From CAVSUR01 sp052143655 (GTDB lineage: Bacteria; Actinomycetota; Actinomycetes; Streptosporangiales; Streptosporangiaceae): a stretch of DNA of 11,945 nucleotides. The notes below the pieces were generated by a model, which worked only from the letters and a program-made list of their open reading frames with translations, searched no databases and was not told the origin of the DNA. The stretch is from NCBI GenBank assembly GCA_052143655.1, contig JBKQSL010000125.1, positions 1 through 11,945 on the forward strand, in the 5' to 3' direction. This document shows, in pieces, positions 7,896 through 11,945 of this stretch. Position 1 is the first letter of the stretch, and the number at the start of each line of letters is the position of its first letter. A program made the translations under genes and the position numbers.

Positions 7896-9310
7896 TGGGC
7901 GGCTCCCGCAGGCTATCGCTGCGCGCCCGCATGCTGGTCCTGCTGATCGGCGTGACGACCCTGTTCCTGCTGATCATGGGAGCGGTCAGCACCGTGGTGC
8001 TGAGCCGCAACCTGACCCGGCAGTTCGACGCGAACCTGGTCGCCGAGGCGACGCGGACTCCGGCGGAGCTGCACAACAACCCGGGCGGCTATGTGGCCGT
8101 GGCCGTCACCAGGGCCGGCCCGGTCGTCCCGCTGACGCCGGGCTCTGCCGCGGTGAACGAGCTGACGGCGGCAGTGCGCCGGCTCATCGCGGGCGGCGCA
8201 CTGCGCGGCTACCGGCGCGGCGAGACGTTCGCCATCCCGGCAGCCGGCGGTCCGCGGCTGCGCGCGGCGGGCCAGCGGGTGACCGGCCTGTACCGGCTGG
8301 AGTACCGGGCGGTCGTGGTGGCCCAGCCGGTCAGCGCGGAGGTACGGCAGGTCCGCGGTTTCGTCATCGCCGAGCTGATCACCGGCGGTGCGCTGATCGC
8401 GCTGCTGGCGATCGGCGGCGAGTGGCTGATCGGCCGGGGCCTGCAGCCGCTGCGGGAGATGGCGCAGACCGCCGACGAGATCACTTCCAGCGGCGACCTG
8501 ACCGAGCGGATGCCCGCCTTTGGGGACCGCGCCGAGGTGGGCACCCTGGGCGCGGCGATCAACACGATGCTGGACCGGATTCAGCAGGCCTTCGGCGCCC
8601 GGCTGCGCTCGGAGCAGAAGGTCCGCCAGTTCGCCGCCGACGCCTCGCACGAGCTGCGCACCCCGCTGACCACCATCCGCGGCTATGCCGAGCTCTGCCG
8701 GCAGGGCGCGCTCGGCCCCGATCAGCTGCCGAGCGCGATGCGCCGCATCGAGCAGGAGGCCCAGCGGATGTCGACGCTGGTCGCCGAACTACTGGAGCTG
8801 GCCAGGCTGGACCGCACCTCGTCGCTGGACCTGACCGAGACCGACCTGGCCGGGGTGGTGCGCGACGCGGTGGCCGATGCCGCGGCCGTGGAGCCGCAGC
8901 GGCCGGTCCGGGCCGAGGCGCCGCCACGGCTGGTGGCCGTGGTCGACGAGCCCCGGATCCGGCAGGTGCTGGCGAACCTGCTCGGCAACGTGCGCGCGCA
9001 CACCACGGTGTCCACGCCGGTCGTGGTCCGGCTGGGCGCGATCACCGGCGGCGTGCTGATCGAGGTGGCCGACGCCGGGCCGGGCATGTCCGAGCAGGAC
9101 GCGGCGCGCGCGTTCGACCGGTTCCACCGGGCCTCCGACCGGGCCGAGGCGGCGGGCCGGGCCGCTGGCGGCAGCGGCGGCGGCAGCGGGCTGGGGCTGT
9201 CGATCGTGCAGGCGATCGCCACTGCGCACGGCGGCCGCGCCACCCTGGAATCCCGGCCCGGCCAGGGCACCCGCGTCCGGCTGTGGCTCCCGGTCCGCAC
9301 GATCGGGTAG
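7895..9310 (+). CDS. Sensor histidine kinase (HAMP/HisKA/HATPase_c), partner of the upstream regulator
   Basis: A 471-aa membrane kinase that would phosphorylate the adjacent regulator. TM1 is about residues 11-35, an extracytoplasmic sensor segment about 36-154, TM2 about 155-177, and HAMP about 178-233. The HisKA domain carries phospho-acceptor H252 in DASHELRTPL. The HATPase domain has an N box NLLGNVRAHT (N365), a G1 box DAGPGM (393-398), an F box FDRFHRA and a G2 box GSGLGLSIV after a Gly/Ser-rich ATP lid. The sensor segment has no recognised ligand domain. The start is GTG at 7895, within the regulator's stop codon; an in-frame reading further upstream would merely overlap the regulator. 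The gene ends 9 bp before the convergent channel-like gene. Confidence 0.94.
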   Translation: MGGSRRLSLRARMLVLLIGVTTLFLLIMGAVSTVVLSRNLTRQFDANLVAEATRTPAELHNNPGGYVAVAVTRAGPVVPLTPGSAAVNELTAAVRRLIAGGALRGYRRGETFAIPAAGGPRLRAAGQRVTGLYRLEYRAVVVAQPVSAEVRQVRGFVIAELITGGALIALLAIGGEWLIGRGLQPLREMAQTADEITSSGDLTERMPAFGDRAEVGTLGAAINTMLDRIQQAFGARLRSEQKVRQFAADASHELRTPLTTIRGYAELCRQGALGPDQLPSAMRRIEQEAQRMSTLVAELLELARLDRTSSLDLTETDLAGVVRDAVADAAAVEPQRPVRAEAPPRLVAVVDEPRIRQVLANLLGNVRAHTTVSTPVVVRLGAITGGVLIEVADAGPGMSEQDAARAFDRFHRASDRAEAAGRAAGGSGGGSGLGLSIVQAIATAHGGRATLESRPGQGTRVRLWLPVRTIG

Positions 9311-9332
9311 CCCGCTGGCTCAGCCAGCCGGG
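9311..9332. terminator. Bidirectional hairpin between convergent genes
   Basis: CTGGC (9315-9319) and GCCAG (9323-9327) pair around TCA. After a single bulged C the stem continues with CCCG (9311-9314) against CGGG (9329-9332), giving nine pairs. It fills the 9-bp gap after the kinase stop and includes the stop codon of the opposite gene (9320-9322), so it could terminate both converging transcripts. Confidence 0.5.
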
Positions 9333-10009
9333 TCCGGGCCGGCGGCCTGCGCTGGATCCGCGGCCCCGGCCAGGCCGCCAGCGCCGGCCGCCGGGCCGCT
9401 GCTGTCCGGCACGGGCAGGTGCTCGAACAGGTAGTAGACGGCGATCACCGCGTACAGGACCAGCGCCAGCCATGCCAGTCCGGCGGCGGCCACGGCCACC
9501 GCGGCCAGATAGCCGATCAGCCCGGCGCTGAACCGCAGCTGCGCCTCGCGGGGCAGCCTGACCGGCTGGGCAGCGAGCTTTTCCTGTCGCCCCGCCAGGT
9601 AGGCCCACATCGCCGAGTAGCAGACCGAGATGAAGATCAGCAGGATCCCGTAGGCAACAGCCGCGACCTCGCTGCCGCCCGACCGCTCGCTGCCGCCCGA
9701 CCGCAGGTGCTCGGCGATCAGCGCGGTCGGGAACGGGACGGCCACGATGCCCATCAGCAGGAACGTGTTGAGCACCAGCGTGATCCGGTCGACCCGGGCC
9801 ACGTGGGCCAGCATCGTGTGATGGTTCAGCCACATGATCCCGATGGTCAGGAAGCTGACCGCGTACGCCCCGTACTGCGGCCAGGCGGCCGCCAGCCCGC
9901 GGTAGGTCAGCACTCCCCGGCTGCCGATCGGCAGCAGGTCGAACACCAGGACCGTGATCGCCACCGCGAAGACGCCGTCGCTGAACGACTCGGCGCGCCT
10001 GGAGTCCAC
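9320..10009 (-). CDS. TMEM175/DUF1211-family membrane protein (putative potassium channel)
   Basis: A 229-aa integral membrane protein. The N-terminus RRAESFSDGVFAVAITVLVFDL contains the FSDGVFA signature (residues 9-15), which in TMEM175 lines the pore of a lysosomal or bacterial potassium channel. Bacterial members carry one six-TM repeat and assemble as tetramers. The later SFLTIGIMWLNHHTM segment is also typical of the family. A Gly/Ala/Pro-rich tail of about 30 residues follows the last helix. An 18-bp tandem duplication doubles the six-residue unit RSGGSE in a hydrophilic loop. The start is GTG at 10007-10009, fixed by a perfect AGGAGGT (10015-10021, minus strand) five bases upstream. 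It follows the EtfD-like gene on the same strand after 116 bp. Ion selectivity is inferred from the family. Confidence 0.88.
   Translation of the reverse strand: MDSRRAESFSDGVFAVAITVLVFDLLPIGSRGVLTYRGLAAAWPQYGAYAVSFLTIGIMWLNHHTMLAHVARVDRITLVLNTFLLMGIVAVPFPTALIAEHLRSGGSERSGGSEVAAVAYGILLIFISVCYSAMWAYLAGRQEKLAAQPVRLPREAQLRFSAGLIGYLAAVAVAAAGLAWLALVLYAVIAVYYLFEHLPVPDSSGPAAGAGGLAGAADPAQAAGPDPAG
9668..9703. repeat. Perfect 18-bp tandem duplication inside the TMEM175-like gene
   Basis: CTCGCTGCCGCCCGACCG is present twice without a gap (9668-9685 and 9686-9703). It is in frame and encodes a duplicated RSGGSE unit in a loop between predicted membrane helices. Perfect identity suggests a recent slippage event. 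Confidence 0.9.
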
Positions 10010-10029
10010 CGGCTACCTCCTGGTCCGCG

Positions 10030-10085
10030 CCGGCTGCGGCGCCGCCGCGTCATCATCCCGGTGCCCAGCCTGCACCCGCAGCCGG
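10030..10085 (-). promoter_or_regulatory. Inverted repeat in the leader between the EtfD-like and TMEM175-like genes
   Basis: CCGGCTGCGG (10030-10039) and CCGCAGCCGG (10076-10085) are perfect 10-bp inverted arms. Between them lie GGTGC/GCACC (10060-10064 with 10072-10076) and a competing GCGGC-GCC-GCCGC hairpin (10036-10048) that uses part of the left arm. On the minus strand this sits between the EtfD stop and the ribosome binding site of the TMEM175-like gene. It could be a terminator for the first or a folded leader for the second. A nearby GGTAACTTACC (10084-10094) contains a minus-strand TAAGTT -10-like box. Confidence 0.35.
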
Positions 10086-10125
10086 TAACTTACCCGGGTC
10101 ATGCCGCCGGGCGCAGAACCGCCGG

Positions 10126-11945
10126 TCAGCCGCCGGAGGCACCCGGCCCGGCGGCGCCCGGGCCGGCCGCCGCGGGATCGGCCGGGTCGGCGGCCGCAGG
10201 GGCGTGCGCGGCCGCTGCCGCGGGCGCGAGCGACCGGACGAGCACCTGGGACACGTCCACGACCTCCAGCGACTCCTTCGCCTCGCCCGAGCTCTTCTTG
10301 GCGGCGACAGCGTCGCCGAGCATGACCAGGCAGAACGGGCAGCCGGTGGAGATCGTGTCGGGATCGGTGGACAGGGCCTCGTCGATCCGCTCCGCGTTGA
10401 TCCGCTTGCCGATGCGCTCTTCCATCCACATCCGCGCCCCGCCGGCCCCGCAGCAGAATCCCCGGTTCTTGCACCGGTGCATCTCCTGGGTCCGCACCCC
10501 GGGCACCTGCTCCATGATCTCCCGTGGCGGGGTGAAGACCTTGTTGTGCCGGCCGAGGAAGCACGGGTCGTGGTAGGTGATCTTCTCGGCGACCGGGGTG
10601 ACCGGGGTGATCTTCCCCTCGGCGACCAGCCGGGCCAGCAGCTGGGTGTGGTGCACGACCTCGTAGTTCCCGCCGAGCTGCGGGTACTCGTGCGCGATCG
10701 TGTTGAAGCAGTGCGGGCAGGAGGCCACGATCGTGCGGGCGCCCGCCTCGTTGAGCGTCTCGATGTTCTGCTGGGCCAGCATCTGGTAGACGAACTCGTT
10801 GCCCATCCGCCGGGCTGGGTCGCCGGTGCAGGCCTCGGCCGGGCCGAGCACCGCGAACCGCACGCCCGCGTCGTGCAGCAGCCGGGCGACGGCCTGGGTG
10901 GTCTTCTTGGCCCGGTCCTCCAGCGCCCCGGCGCAGCCCACCCAGAACAGGTACTCGGTCTGCGCCCCGATCGGCCCGTCCACGACGGGCACCTCGAAGT
11001 CGAGATCCTCCATCCAGTCGGTACGCCGGGCGCCGCCCATGCCCCACGGGTCGCCCTTGTTCTCCAGGTTCTTGAGCATGGTGGCTGCCTCGGCCGGGAA
11101 CGCCGACTCGATCAGCACCTGGTGCCGGCGCATCCCGGAGATGTGGTCGATGTGCTCGATGTCGACCGGGCACTCCTCGACACACGCGCCGCAGTTGGTG
11201 CACGACCAGATCACGTCCGGGTCGATCACGCCGTGCTCGTCGCTGGTGCCGACCAGGGGGCGGCCCGCCTCGAACTTCACCGCCTCCGGCAGCCCCTCCC
11301 GCTCCTCCTCGGCGGCCAGCAGGTAGGGGGCCTTGGCCAGGGCGTGGTCGCGCAGGTCCATGATGACCTGCTTGGGGGACAGCGGCTTGCCGGTCGCCCA
11401 CGCCGGGCACTGGGACTGGCACCGCCCGCACTCGGTGCAGGTGGCCATGTCCAGCAGGCCCTTCCAGGTGAAGTCCTCGATCTTCCCCAGGCCGAACACG
11501 TCGGTGTCCGGGTCGGCTTCCTCGAAGTCCAGCACCTTCCCGTTGCTGCGCATCGGCTCCAGGCCGCGCAGCGCGTCAGGCCGGCGGGAGAACAGCACGT
11601 TCACCGGTGCAGCGAAGATATGCAGGTGCTTGGAGTAGGTCACGAACACCAGGAACCCCAGCACCACCGCCAGCTGCAACAGCAGGAACACCGTCTCCAG
11701 CACGCTGTTGACCCCGGTGCCCAGCGGCGCCAGCCAGTGCCCGACCAGCTGGGAGGCGAACGCGCCATGCGGGTAGGGGAAGTCGCCGGTGTTGATCTGC
11801 GCGCCCCGGTAGAGCAGCAAGGTGGCGACAACCAGGAAGATGCCCGCCAGGACCAGCCACGCCGCCCCGGTGTGGCTGCCGGAAAACCGCGATGCCCGGC
11901 CCTCCCGGCGCGGGTCGTTGCGCAGCCGGATCACCGCGAACGTGA
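10126..11945 (-). CDS. etfD: EtfD-like membrane Fe-S oxidoreductase (N-terminus beyond window edge)
   Basis: The C-terminal 606 codons of a heterodisulphide-reductase-like membrane protein resembling M. tuberculosis Rv0338c (EtfD, about 880 aa), which passes electrons from acyl-CoA dehydrogenases via electron-transfer flavoprotein to the quinone pool. The frame stays open to the right edge, so the GTG at 11934 is internal. In order: two membrane helices (about 11815-11875 and 11635-11710); two ferredoxin-type clusters, CTECGRCQSQCP (about 11404-11442) and CTNCGACVEECP (about 11168-11203); then two cysteine-rich CCG-type domains, the first with VGCAG, EACTGDPARR and SCPHCFN, the second with DPCFLGRH, CCGAGGARMW and TGCPFC. 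An Ala/Pro/Gly tail of about 35 residues ends the protein. The missing part should contain the NarI-like haem-binding membrane domain. The TMEM175-like gene follows downstream. The function is well supported by the family, though not tested here. Confidence 0.88.
   Translation of the reverse strand, partial: TFAVIRLRNDPRREGRASRFSGSHTGAAWLVLAGIFLVVATLLLYRGAQINTGDFPYPHGAFASQLVGHWLAPLGTGVNSVLETVFLLLQLAVVLGFLVFVTYSKHLHIFAAPVNVLFSRRPDALRGLEPMRSNGKVLDFEEADPDTDVFGLGKIEDFTWKGLLDMATCTECGRCQSQCPAWATGKPLSPKQVIMDLRDHALAKAPYLLAAEEEREGLPEAVKFEAGRPLVGTSDEHGVIDPDVIWSCTNCGACVEECPVDIEHIDHISGMRRHQVLIESAFPAEAATMLKNLENKGDPWGMGGARRTDWMEDLDFEVPVVDGPIGAQTEYLFWVGCAGALEDRAKKTTQAVARLLHDAGVRFAVLGPAEACTGDPARRMGNEFVYQMLAQQNIETLNEAGARTIVASCPHCFNTIAHEYPQLGGNYEVVHHTQLLARLVAEGKITPVTPVAEKITYHDPCFLGRHNKVFTPPREIMEQVPGVRTQEMHRCKNRGFCCGAGGARMWMEERIGKRINAERIDEALSTDPDTISTGCPFCLVMLGDAVAAKKSSGEAKESLEVVDVSQVLVRSLAPAAAAAHAPAAADPADPAAAGPGAAGPGASGG

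Noticed and set aside
8422..9531. A 369-codon plus-strand frame over the kinase and beyond
   Set aside because: Out of frame with the kinase whose H, N, G1 and G2 boxes are intact; Arg/Pro/Gly-rich shadow.
10013..11431. A 472-codon minus-strand frame overlapping the EtfD-like gene
   Set aside because: Arg/Gly/Ala/Pro-rich translation without motifs, in a different frame of the same strand as a protein with intact iron-sulphur motifs.
11934..11945. GTG at 11934 as the start of the EtfD-like gene
   Set aside because: The frame continues upstream to the window edge, there is no ribosome binding site visible, and the family has a further N-terminal membrane domain of about 250 residues.

Overview
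The window is about 12 kb of very GC-rich DNA with strongly GC-biased third codon positions, GTG starts and few T-tracts. The families present, including an EtfD-type iron-sulphur membrane oxidoreductase, a TrcR/TrcS-like two-component pair and a DHA2 drug exporter, point to an actinomycete (phylum Actinomycetota). The genus cannot be told from the sequence.

Layout from left to right. (1) A short-chain dehydrogenase of the HSD10 / 3-hydroxyacyl-CoA dehydrogenase type II kind on the minus strand, cut by the left edge (1-658). (2) A divergent 197-base promoter region with a 12-bp inverted repeat and a 14-bp palindrome sharing one core. (3) A 14-TM-type DHA2 MFS exporter on the plus strand (856-2535), convergent with (4) a KamA-family radical SAM aminomutase-like enzyme on the minus strand (2670-4049). 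(5) A 386-base divergent gap with a hyphenated 7-bp inverted repeat and a candidate leaderless promoter. (6) argS (4436-6166). (7) A membrane-anchored DUF5666-like protein (6257-7009), preceded by helically phased TCCCAG repeats and followed by a near-perfect 18-bp-stem hairpin. (8) An OmpR/PhoB-type response regulator and its sensor kinase, overlapping by one base (7155-9310). (9) A convergent TMEM175/DUF1211 potassium-channel-like membrane protein on the minus strand (9320-10009). (10) The C-terminal two thirds or so of an EtfD-like Fe-S oxidoreductase on the minus strand, cut by the right edge (10126-11945).

How they may work together. The clearest unit is the DUF5666-like anchored protein plus the two-component system. 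The phased repeats lie just ahead of the anchored protein and look like OmpR-family binding sites, so this protein is a plausible target or accessory sensor of the adjacent pair. The exporter and the dehydrogenase share a promoter region and could be co-controlled. The HSD10-like dehydrogenase and EtfD would both fit fatty-acid or branched-chain acyl-CoA oxidation, but they sit at opposite ends of the window and no link between them is visible. argS is divergent from a KamA-family enzyme, which is curious but unproven as a functional pair.

No mobile elements, CRISPR arrays, tRNA or rRNA genes were seen. Most of the window looks like ordinary chromosome. I do not see a convincing undescribed multi-gene system. 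The best leads are regulatory DNA and the KamA/ArgRS pairing.
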